9,336 nucleotides of DNA from Candidatus Aerophobota bacterium (GTDB lineage Bacteria; Aerophobota; Aerophobia; Aerophobales; AE-B3A): the NCBI GenBank assembly GCA_030610725.1, contig JAUWRE010000022.1, positions 1 through 9,336 on the forward strand. The letters run 5' to 3'. The position numbers were made by a program, and so were the translations under genes. Below are positions 1 to 4,771 of this stretch, in pieces. Within the stretch, counting starts at the first letter, position 1. Each line of letters opens with the position of its first letter. The notes beneath the pieces were generated by a model, which saw only the letters and a program-made list of their open reading frames with translations, did not search any database and was not told the DNA's origin.

Positions 1-80
1 CAAATACTCCTGCTATCTTTGTCTTGCCATCAATTTTACTCAATTGCTCAGATGATTTCATTGCTCCATTCAACTCAATT

Positions 81-134
81 AGGACGCAAATTTTCGCAAA
101 ATAAATCAATGAGGACGCAGACCCACGCAGATAA
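81..134 (+). repeat. Two direct copies of an AGGACGCA...CGCARATAAA repeat
   Basis: AGGACGCA occurs at 81-88 and again at 112-119, a period of 31 bases. Each copy is followed by a similar CGCAAAATAAA or CGCAGATAAA tail. The unit is related, on the opposite strand, to the ATCCGCGTTC-type copies at 195-235 and 325-371, so the spacer holds members in both orientations. Function unknown; it looks like a dispersed intergenic repeat. Confidence 0.5.
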
Positions 135-194
135 ACAAGATAAATAAAAAATATTAGACTTTGAACCTTGAACTTGTTTTCTGATTACTTTTTT

Positions 195-235
195 AATCTG
201 CATTCATCCGCGTTCAAAAGGACTTTCTATAACTT
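195..235 (+). repeat. Dispersed repeat, degenerate copy (ATCTGCATTCATCCGCG type)
   Basis: This copy reads AATCTGCATTCATCCGCG, then a TTCAAAAGGA segment, then TTTCTATAACTT. It aligns with 325-371, which starts AATCCGTGTTTATCAGCG and continues with CCAAAAAGGA and CTCCTATACTAT. The two are imperfect direct repeats about 130 bases apart in the same spacer. Confidence 0.5.
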
Positions 236-324
236 CTGGCTCAAAACTAAGGCTTAGTGAAAATTCAATTTCTAAAAGTTTTAGTGATTCTTTGAAATTA
301 GTTTTTAATACTTAAATCTTCAAT

Positions 325-371
325 AATCCGTGTTTATCAGCGTCCAAAAAGGAAACTCCTATACTATCAAG
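325..371 (+). repeat. Dispersed repeat abutting the cooC stop codon
   Basis: The left half (325-345) is a degenerate relative of 195-215. The right half (346-371) recurs in opposite orientation at 8772-8797 with 25 of 26 bases identical, the only difference being a C/T at one position. Its end lies three bases from the cooC stop codon. On the cooC strand it contains a mini-hairpin AGGA-GTT-TCCT followed by TTT, which might give weak termination. Confidence 0.6.
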
Positions 372-374
372 GTA

Positions 375-1124
375 TTAATCCATATTCTCTATAATCTTCT
401 TAACGGACAGAAAGGCAGGGGAATCCCCTGGTAGGCCAAGTAAAGATTTTCCCTCTAGTATGTACCCCTCAACATTTTCATCATAATCTATCTTGCCTAT
501 ATGTTCTAGTCCCAGTTCCTTGACTGATTCTTCTAGACTATTAGAGAATTTATAATTGGAAACAATATAGAAATTCTTGAATTTGATTCCGATTTCTCTG
601 GCAACTCCTAGTGACCTTCTCACATTATGGAAAGATTTTTTTGATGGATCGACTACGGCAACTATACTATCTATCTCCGACATTATTTTCCTATTCAGAT
701 GTTCCAAACCGGCTGGTGAATCGATAAGAGTATAGTCATAGTTTTTTGATAATTTAGGAATAATTGACCTCAGAATATTATTAGGCTGGCAATAACACCC
801 TTCTGTCCATTTTGCTCCTAAGGAAAATAAATCAAAACCATCTCCTTCATACAAGCAGAGATGAAACATGTATTCAATTTGAACTGGCCTGGGTAAAGAT
901 TTCAGCTCATCATTTACTCTTCCTTTCTGGATATCAAAGAGTATGTCTGAGATAGTTTTTATTTCTTCTTTTTGTAAGTCTATCCCTACCATCTCTGCCA
1001 AATTCTCGTCAGGGTCTATATCCACAAGAAGTAAAGATTTTTTCTTTATCCAATATTTGGTCAATAGAGCAATGAAAGTAGTTTTTCCTGTTCCACCTCT
1101 TCCCGTAGAAACTATTGTTCTCAT
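375..1124 (-). CDS. cooC: CooC-type nickel-insertion ATPase (SIMIBI/MinD class) for CO dehydrogenase maturation
   Basis: This is a 249-residue cytoplasmic P-loop NTPase of the CooC group, which uses ATP-driven dimerisation to deliver nickel to the CO dehydrogenase C-cluster. Seen: a deviant Walker A, GRGGTGKTT (residues 8-16); a switch-I-like VDIDPDENL (34-42); the CooC Cys-x-Cys motif CYC (110-112), which binds the metal at the dimer interface in studied homologues; and DSPAGLEHLNR (135-145), close to the family's DTEAGLEHLGR. Length is normal for the family. Odd: the signature lysine of KGGxGKT is an arginine (R9). The ATG start at 1124 has a near-ideal AAGGAGG five bases upstream. It is the third gene of the trx-queF operon, 37 bases after queF. 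No CO dehydrogenase gene lies in the window. An archaeal-style homologue serving a related acetyl-CoA synthase step is possible. Confidence 0.88.
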   Translation of the reverse strand: MRTIVSTGRGGTGKTTFIALLTKYWIKKKSLLLVDIDPDENLAEMVGIDLQKEEIKTISDILFDIQKGRVNDELKSLPRPVQIEYMFHLCLYEGDGFDLFSLGAKWTEGCYCQPNNILRSIIPKLSKNYDYTLIDSPAGLEHLNRKIMSEIDSIVAVVDPSKKSFHNVRRSLGVAREIGIKFKNFYIVSNYKFSNSLEESVKELGLEHIGKIDYDENVEGYILEGKSLLGLPGDSPAFLSVKKIIENMD

Positions 1125-1161
1125 CTTTTCCTCCTTCGAGATTTAGTCACACTACCTCTCC

Positions 1162-1602
1162 CTAACCTTTTTTCTCTTTCTTTTTATAGGTAGCGATAGC
1201 TGTACTAGCTATGCCTCCCCTAAGAGTGAATTTAGCCTCAATAGTCATCTCTACAGGATCTAAAACAGCCACTAAATCTTCCAGAATTCTATTGACTACG
1301 TGCTCGTGGAATATTTCCACCTGACGAAAGGAGTAAAAATAGTACTTTAAAGACTTTAGTTCTATGCATAATTTACCAGGTACGTACTTGACGGTAAGGG
1401 TAGCCTGATCCGGAAGTCCAGAAAAAGGACAAACGCAGGTGAATTCGTCGGTAGTATGCTCCATGTGGATAGGGCGATAATGATACTGATAAGGAAAGGT
1501 TTCAAGGATAGAGCGATCAATAACAGAAGGGTCGAAAGTATTCCCCACTGCTTTCCTTGCTTTTGCTTCGAGCTCAGAGGAGATTCGGTCTCCGTATATC
1601 AT
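1162..1602 (-). CDS. queF: NADPH-dependent 7-cyano-7-deazaguanine reductase QueF (type I)
   Basis: QueF reduces preQ0 to preQ1 with NADPH in queuosine (tRNA wobble base) synthesis. It is a cytoplasmic T-fold enzyme. From the ATG at 1602 the protein has 146 residues, a single-domain type I size. Seen: catalytic TCVCPFSGLPD with nucleophile C58 and proton-donor D65; the QueF motif ELKS (81-84) followed by YYFYSFR; substrate-binding FHE (98-100); and the C-terminal FTLRGG (125-130). Odd: the residue matching the protective cysteine of Bacillus QueF (in FHEDC) is V102, while an extra Cys (C56) sits two residues before the catalytic one. Start choice: the ATG at 1602 has AAGG four bases upstream. 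A TTG at 1620, with GAGG eight bases upstream and only three bases from the trx stop, is a real alternative giving 152 residues. Co-transcribed with thioredoxin. No preQ1 riboswitch is possible in so short a gap. Confidence 0.9.
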   Translation of the reverse strand: MIYGDRISSELEAKARKAVGNTFDPSVIDRSILETFPYQYHYRPIHMEHTTDEFTCVCPFSGLPDQATLTVKYVPGKLCIELKSLKYYFYSFRQVEIFHEHVVNRILEDLVAVLDPVEMTIEAKFTLRGGIASTAIATYKKKEKKG

Positions 1603-1623
1603 TCTACCTTCATCCTTCAACGT

Positions 1624-1959
1624 CTAAACCTCTTCCTTTAATATCGTCTCTATTTTGTCTTTTAAAGCCTTTTTGGGAACTACCCCCACTACCTTATCAA
1701 TCACCTTCCCGCTGCGGAAAAACAAAAGAGTAGGAATTCCCATAATACGATATTCTCCAGCAATAGTAGAGTTTTCATCAACATTTAGTTTCCCCACTTT
1801 AATCTTTCCCTCATATTCCTTGCTAATCTCTTCTAATACTGGTGCCATCATATGGCAGGGAGCACACCACTCAGCCCAAAAATCAACTACTACAGGAAGC
1901 TCTGAATTTATGACCTCATCCTTCCAGCTTTGCTCTTTCAAAGAGATTATCTCTGACAT
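1624..1959 (-). CDS. trxA: Thioredoxin with WCAPC active site
   Basis: A 111-residue cytoplasmic thioredoxin of standard single-domain length, which reduces protein disulfides and is normally recharged by a thioredoxin reductase (not in this window). Seen: the VVVDFWAEWCAPC core with redox cysteines C32 and C35; the buried D26 equivalent in VDFWA; IPT with cis-proline P76; and the GxxxxDKVVG strand near the end. Odd: the dipeptide between the cysteines is Ala-Pro rather than Gly-Pro, followed by His instead of the usual Lys. This variant is known among bacterial thioredoxins and may shift the redox potential. The ATG at 1959 has AAGGAG five bases upstream. It is the first gene of the operon, preceded by two promoters; queF starts within 25 bases after it. 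Its neighbours, QueF and CooC, are both cysteine-dependent and plausible clients. Confidence 0.93.
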   Translation of the reverse strand: MSEIISLKEQSWKDEVINSELPVVVDFWAEWCAPCHMMAPVLEEISKEYEGKIKVGKLNVDENSTIAGEYRIMGIPTLLFFRSGKVIDKVVGVVPKKALKDKIETILKEEV

Positions 1960-1993
1960 ATTTTCTCCTTTACTTCTTTTTTTACCTCTAATT

Positions 1994-2012
1994 GATAATG
2001 GTTTTCATTCTT
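1994..2012 (-). promoter_or_regulatory. Fur/PerR-like box at the proximal trx promoter
   Basis: On the minus strand this reads AAGAATGAAAACCATTATC, which by hand alignment matches the classical 19-bp Fur box at 15 of 19 positions. It keeps the AATG-N5-CATT core. It lies directly downstream of the TATAGT -10 and covers the expected start of transcription, a normal place for repression. Whether Fur, PerR, Zur or Nur would bind cannot be decided from the site. Confidence 0.4.
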
Positions 2013-2041
2013 ACTATAGTTAAATGCTAGAAGGTCGTCAA
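2013..2041 (-). promoter_or_regulatory. Proximal promoter of the trx-queF-cooC operon
   Basis: On the minus strand, TTGACG (2041-2036) is followed by a 17-base spacer and TATAGT (2018-2013). Each box differs from the sigma-70 consensus at one position and the spacing is optimal. Transcription would start near 2006, giving a leader of about 47 bases before the thioredoxin ATG. Confidence 0.65.
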
Positions 2042-2073
2042 GTTCTACAATGTCCTTTTTTGACCTTTTGGCA

Positions 2074-2091
2074 AATTACTATATGGTAATT
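2074..2091. promoter_or_regulatory. Inverted repeat between the two trx promoters
   Basis: AATTAC (2074-2079) and GTAATT (2086-2091) are perfect 6-bp inverted arms around a 6-base centre. The site lies just downstream of the expected start point of the distal trx promoter, so it could be an operator for that promoter. It is AT-rich and short, so chance is possible. Confidence 0.3.
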
Positions 2092-2102
2092 ATGAATAAA
2101 CA

Positions 2103-2130
2103 ATTATAGCAAAAGTTGCAAAAACTTCAA
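2103..2130 (-). promoter_or_regulatory. Distal extended -10 promoter of the trx operon
   Basis: On the minus strand, TTGAAG (2130-2125), a 16-base spacer, then TATAAT (2108-2103), with TGC directly before it forming an extended -10 (TGnTATAAT). Transcription would start near 2096 and give a leader of about 135 bases. It is arranged back to back with the arsR promoter, with about 20 bases between the two -35 boxes. Confidence 0.55.
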
Positions 2131-2154
2131 CTAGCCCAAAAAGAAAAAGTTGCA
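2111..2154 (+). promoter_or_regulatory. Direct repeat AAAAGTTGCA in the divergent promoter region
   Basis: AAAAGTTGCA occurs at 2111-2120 and 2145-2154, 34 bases apart (about three helical turns). One copy sits in the spacer of the distal trx promoter and the other overlaps the -35 box of the arsR promoter. This suggests a shared protein-binding site coordinating both directions, but no regulator can be assigned. Confidence 0.3.
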
Positions 2155-2178
2155 CATAATAAAAATTTGTATTATAAT
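2150..2178 (+). promoter_or_regulatory. arsR promoter
   Basis: TTGCAC (2150-2155), a 17-base spacer and a perfect TATAAT (2173-2178) form a strong sigma-70-like promoter. Transcription would start near 2185, inside the inverted repeat at 2177-2196, with a leader of roughly 90 bases before the ATG at 2274. Confidence 0.65.
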
Positions 2179-2202
2179 ATAGAAAATGTTCTATATAGAA
2201 AA
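2177..2202 (+). promoter_or_regulatory. Probable ArsR operator over the -10 and start site
   Basis: ATATAGAA (2177-2184), AATG, then TTCTATAT (2189-2196) form a perfect 8-bp inverted repeat with a 4-base centre. The first half-site ATATAGAAAA recurs directly at 2193-2202, so overlapping inverted and direct half-sites are present. Position over the -10 end and transcription start is typical of ArsR-family autorepression. Binding by the adjacent regulator is inferred. Confidence 0.5.
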
Positions 2203-2273
2203 CTTTTGATAATTAAGCTGATTTTGTAGAATATCAATCTAAATTGATAAAAAGAAGGGGGGAAGACTTTAAT

Positions 2274-2615
2274 ATGAAAAATCAAGAAAAAAAAGAAGCG
2301 AGTAAAAAGATTATAATGGAAAAGGAAAAGATAGATGTTGCTAAAGTTTTTGGCATACTGGGAAGTAAGGTGAGATTACAGATATTAAAGATAATCGCCA
2401 ATGAGGAAAAGTGCGTAAACTTTCTTAGTAAAAACTTGAAACTCTCGCAACCCACAATTTCCTATCATCTAGGACTCTTGCTCAATTTCGGTTTGGTCGA
2501 ACAATTCAAGAAAGCTCAATGGGTAAGATATAGACTAAACAAAAACAGGCTAGCAGAATTAATGGGTGATTTTTCCAAGCTATATGGAATTCTGAAACTT
2601 CAAAAAAACAGCTAA
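2274..2615 (+). CDS. ArsR/SmtB-family winged-helix transcriptional regulator
   Basis: A 113-residue DNA-binding repressor-type protein. Seen: a lysine/glutamate-rich N-terminal arm; FGILGSKVRLQIL (helix 1-2 signature, about residues 26-38); the recognition helix LSQPTISYHLGLL (about 57-69); and the wing LVEQFKKAQWVRYRLN (about 74-89). The position where metal sensors carry CVC in the ELCVCDL motif reads KCVNFL, so only one cysteine remains and a classical As/Cd/Pb thiolate site is incomplete. The inducer is unknown; redox, nickel through other ligands, or no ligand are all open. Start: the ATG at 2274 with AAGGGGGG (2255-2262) eleven bases upstream. An in-frame TTG at 2244 would add ten residues, but has no ribosome binding site and would place the purine-rich site inside the gene. 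Divergent from trx, with a likely self-operator. Confidence 0.85.
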   Translation: MKNQEKKEASKKIIMEKEKIDVAKVFGILGSKVRLQILKIIANEEKCVNFLSKNLKLSQPTISYHLGLLLNFGLVEQFKKAQWVRYRLNKNRLAELMGDFSKLYGILKLQKNS

Positions 2616-2617
2616 CT

Positions 2618-2690
2618 ACTCACGGCAAAGATCGCCGAGTACACAGAGATGAAGCAAAACTAAAAACTCAAAGCGCAAAGCTTTCCTTCA
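2618..2690 (+). repeat. Dispersed repeat, CTCACGGCAAAG type
   Basis: ACTCACGGCAAAGATCGCCG followed by AGTACACAGAG, then a CAAAGCGCAAAGCTTTCC part, starts two bases after the arsR stop. From memory this resembles a repeat common between genes in many bacterial genomes (CACGGCAAAGGCGC...ACACAGAG). It has weak internal hairpins (CGGC/GCCG; AAAGC/GCTTT) but no T-tract. Confidence 0.45.
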
Positions 2691-2752
2691 ATTAAAAAAA
2701 GAAATGGTGACTGTAGGCTAGCCCTTTAAACGTAAATACTCAAATGAACCAC

Positions 2753-2843
2753 GTCGTTGCGAGGAGTCCTGAAAGCCTTCAGGACGACGTAGCAATCCCA
2801 AAAAACTGAGATTGCTTCGGGACTTTGTTCCTGGCAATAACAG
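2753..2843. repeat. Palindromic intergenic repeat element (GCGAGGAGTCC / AGCAATC family)
   Basis: The left half holds GTTGCGAGGAGTCC and the right half an inverted, imperfect version ending GGCAATAAC. Nested stems are visible: GTCCTGAA (2766-2773) pairs with TTCAGGAC (2778-2785) around AGCC, and AGCAATC (2791-2797) pairs with GATTGCT (2810-2816). The layout matches, from memory, a widespread family of the form TCATTGCGAGGAGTCC...GAGATTGCTTC...GCAATGAC. Likely a non-autonomous mobile or REP-like element. Confidence 0.65.
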
Positions 2844-2922
2844 GAAGGAACGTATTTCACTAAACATTTACAAATACTTGCAAGAACCTATAGGCGTAGA
2901 CTAAGCAAGTGCAAGCTAAACC

Positions 2923-4623
2923 CTAGCCTGAGAATTCTCCTAAAGACTTAATCTGATTCTTGTTTTCCTCATAACAAAAAGCGGGGATAGGCAGAGTAGT
3001 AAAATCATTAGCCTCCCTCTGAAAATCCTTAAGCTGAGTGGTCTCTTGAGTGATAGCGTTAAGTAGGACCATATCCCTAAATTTTCTAGGGAAATGATAT
3101 TCTTCGATTTTTTCCAAAACATCTCGATAGCTGGCCGGACCAGTTGTCTTGATAGCAGCATTAACCTCTCCCAAGCCAGAGTGAACCATTACTCTCAAGT
3201 TCATATTATGGTAGGCTTTATCTATTCCTTCCAGGAGATTGTCAAAATAATTTCGCCATCTAACCTGGTCTTGAGAATTCCACAAAGAATCCCAGAAAAG
3301 CCAGGTACAAGCAATAATAGCCATACCAGGAACCCCACGGGAAATAAAAAGCCAGGGAAAACCCAGATGTACCAGCTTGTACCATAGATACATAGGGTCT
3401 CTCCACATCCACTTCCCATAGACAGATGGTAATTCTCTAAAATAGTAGCTTATGAGAGAATCTTGTTGTCGGAAAGTATCTAAAAGAGCGTTTTGGATGC
3501 GGATTCCTGTTCTTTCCATCATCCCTGCGTCCAATTCTTCTGTCTTGAGGGGATTAAAACCGAGTAAAACTTCTTTTTCTTCTTCTCGACCTACATAGAG
3601 CACTGCCTCTAAAGGAAGGTTCCTCCTCTGGATATTCTCAAAGATCTCTGCCTGAAAGACAAGAGAAAGAACATTCTCTCCTGGACAGGGAATAACTATA
3701 CCTCCTCCAGCTTTAGTGCGAAGGAGAAACATCTCCAGATTGTTGCCTTCTACTCTTGTATCCCTTCCTATCACTGCGCTTTTAGAAACAGAGGTAGACA
3801 GGAACAAATCTCGAAAAAGATTTCTCACGGCATAGATATTATCAGGATAAGGAAGCCGCAGTGTGATATGAAAAAAATTGATTATCCTTTCCCCTGTTCC
3901 TTTAGGAACAATTTTTAAAAGAAGACTATCACCAGTGAGCTGAGAGATGACATCCCGGTAGGCTTTCTCTAGTAATTCGTACCCTTCTGCTTTTCTTCCT
4001 TTCCCTTCTTCCCGCCGTCTCTCCTTAAAATAGTCTCGCAAATACTGGTACCTACGCAAAGGTTCAGCCCTTGAGGGATCATTGTCTAGCCTCCTATAAA
4101 TCTCTTTTGCCTCATTTAAGGCTTTTACTAATTCTGAATCTTCTCCTCTTTGCCAGAAAGAGGCAACGACCTTTCTTGTTCGTCCTACTATCCTTAAGTG
4201 AAGATAATTTGTGAAATTAGCCAGAAGGGTCTGAGGACGAAGGAGAATGATAATCCAAAAGAACTTAAGGGCTAAAACCAGCATTAAATAGAGAAAGAGT
4301 CCTCGAATACCCTGATTTCTTAAGCTCCTCCCACTCCCACTTAGAACCTCCTGAAAGTAAAGAGAACTAAAATATGCATGCTCTCTAGAAATAATCTCTT
4401 GAGTCAAATGCTGCAGCTCACCATCAGAAAGAGGAAATTCACTTTCTGGCTCAAAAATTTCATACTTTACTGTGTGCCAGCCGCGCGAAAATCTGCCAAA
4501 GAAATTCTCTGTCTTTTCGGTCCAGGCAAACCAGGCACCTCTCTTTCCCCTGCCCTGATTAAATCCGGGCAGGACCAGCACAACTCTTCTCTTGTGTTTA
4601 CTTTTTACAGACCAACTAGGCAT
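2923..4623 (-). CDS. Uncharacterised membrane protein, 566 residues
   Basis: I do not recognise the family. The N-terminus is basic and then reads RRVVLVLPGFNQGRGKRG (residues 12-29), reminiscent of the first strand and loop of an alpha/beta hydrolase, but no GxSxG nucleophile motif follows. A strong hydrophobic segment (about 108-128, LFLYLMLVLALKFFWIIILL) is probably a transmembrane helix. A second hydrophobic, tryptophan-rich stretch lies at about 420-448. Between them is a largely polar, charged domain of nearly 300 residues with the glycine-rich LRTKAGGGIVIPCPG (301-315). No signal peptide. The ATG at 4623 has GGTGAG six bases upstream. It is the last gene of the minus-strand group, 148 bases after the SPFH-like gene; the gap is filled with repeats, so co-transcription is likely but not certain. 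A partner role with the SPFH-like protein is inferred from location only. Confidence 0.7.
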   Translation of the reverse strand: MPSWSVKSKHKRRVVLVLPGFNQGRGKRGAWFAWTEKTENFFGRFSRGWHTVKYEIFEPESEFPLSDGELQHLTQEIISREHAYFSSLYFQEVLSGSGRSLRNQGIRGLFLYLMLVLALKFFWIIILLRPQTLLANFTNYLHLRIVGRTRKVVASFWQRGEDSELVKALNEAKEIYRRLDNDPSRAEPLRRYQYLRDYFKERRREEGKGRKAEGYELLEKAYRDVISQLTGDSLLLKIVPKGTGERIINFFHITLRLPYPDNIYAVRNLFRDLFLSTSVSKSAVIGRDTRVEGNNLEMFLLRTKAGGGIVIPCPGENVLSLVFQAEIFENIQRRNLPLEAVLYVGREEEKEVLLGFNPLKTEELDAGMMERTGIRIQNALLDTFRQQDSLISYYFRELPSVYGKWMWRDPMYLWYKLVHLGFPWLFISRGVPGMAIIACTWLFWDSLWNSQDQVRWRNYFDNLLEGIDKAYHNMNLRVMVHSGLGEVNAAIKTTGPASYRDVLEKIEEYHFPRKFRDMVLLNAITQETTQLKDFQREANDFTTLPIPAFCYEENKNQIKSLGEFSG

Positions 4624-4634
4624 CCTTTACTCAC

Positions 4635-4670
4635 CCCCTCACCTTAATCCTCTCCCCCAAGGGGAGAGGA
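4635..4670 (+). repeat. Dispersed hairpin repeat, copy A (CCCCTCACC...CCTCTCCCC)
   Basis: CCCCTCACCTTAATCC leads into a perfect stem: CCTCTCCCC (4649-4657), loop CAA, GGGGAGAGG (4661-4669), plus one extra T-A pair. Copy B at 8798-8833 is in the same orientation, with 22 of 23 bases identical up to the loop. No T-tract follows on either strand, so it is not an obvious terminator. It lies about 25 bases upstream of the start codon at 4623. Confidence 0.7.
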
Positions 4671-4684
4671 GGCTGTTACTCTTG

Positions 4685-4771
4685 TCCATAAACTACGAAC
4701 AATAGACTATTTACTTTAGTTTTGCGTTTTTCGCTTTGTTGCTTTTTGTTTTCACTATCCGCTATACGCTA
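4685..4771. repeat. Cluster of short semi-tandem repeats after the SPFH-like gene
   Basis: Three degenerate modules follow one another: CCATAAACTACGAACAATAG with a TATTTAC tail; a TTTTGCGTTTTTCGCTTTG stretch; and CTATCCGCTATACGCTATT, in which GCTAT recurs at a 7-base period. The last one runs into the stop codon at 4774-4772. No coding potential. Confidence 0.45.

Larger units (their letters stand above)
1..374. other. Gene-free, repeat-rich spacer downstream of cooC
   Basis: I see no credible coding region on either strand in this AT-rich stretch. It contains degenerate copies of a repeat built on GGACGCA / CGCAGAT and its opposite-strand form (ATCCGCGTTC), described separately, separated by AT-rich filler. 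The cooC operon ends into it. No convincing strong terminator is visible. The nearest candidate is a tiny AGGA-GTT-TCCT hairpin followed by T residues, read on the minus strand just after the cooC stop, and it sits inside a dispersed repeat. Confidence 0.6.
2616..2922. other. Gene-free spacer with repeat elements between convergent genes
   Basis: No supported gene on either strand. arsR (plus) and the 566-residue membrane protein gene (minus) converge here. It contains a degenerate CTCACGGCAAAG-type repeat (2618-2690), a palindromic GCGAGGAGTCC / GCAATC element (2753-2843), and close to the right edge an inverted pair ACTTGC (2876-2881) and GCAAGT (2905-2910). None has a run of T residues that would make a textbook terminator. 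Confidence 0.55.

Noticed and set aside
81..371. Short repeats at the left end as a CRISPR array
   Set aside because: Units are degenerate, irregularly spaced and in both orientations, with no constant-length unique spacers.
943..2023. Plus-strand open frames opposite cooC, queF and trx (943-1146, 1456-1641, 1655-2023)
   Set aside because: They lie antisense to three genes with clear family motifs, have low-complexity Ser/Phe-rich translations and no credible ribosome binding sites.
2063..2092. Plus-strand promoter TTGACC with TACTAT
   Set aside because: The spacer is only 11 bases, and there is a far better promoter at 2150-2178.
2244..2273. TTG at 2244 as the arsR start
   Set aside because: No ribosome binding site precedes it, and the purine-rich AAGGGGGG lies between it and the better-placed ATG at 2274.
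1960..2273. Riboswitch (such as preQ1) in the long trx/queF leader
   Set aside because: I could not find a conserved aptamer-like pseudoknot pattern, and queF is not the first gene of the operon.
3094..4647. Open frames overlapping the 566-residue protein gene on both strands (3094-3387, 4378-4647 plus; 2940-3161, 3222-3419 minus)
   Set aside because: They are shadows of a long frame with better start context; no motif recognised.
4648..4670. Hairpin as a rho-independent terminator
   Set aside because: No run of T residues follows the stem on either strand, and the same hairpin recurs as part of a dispersed repeat.
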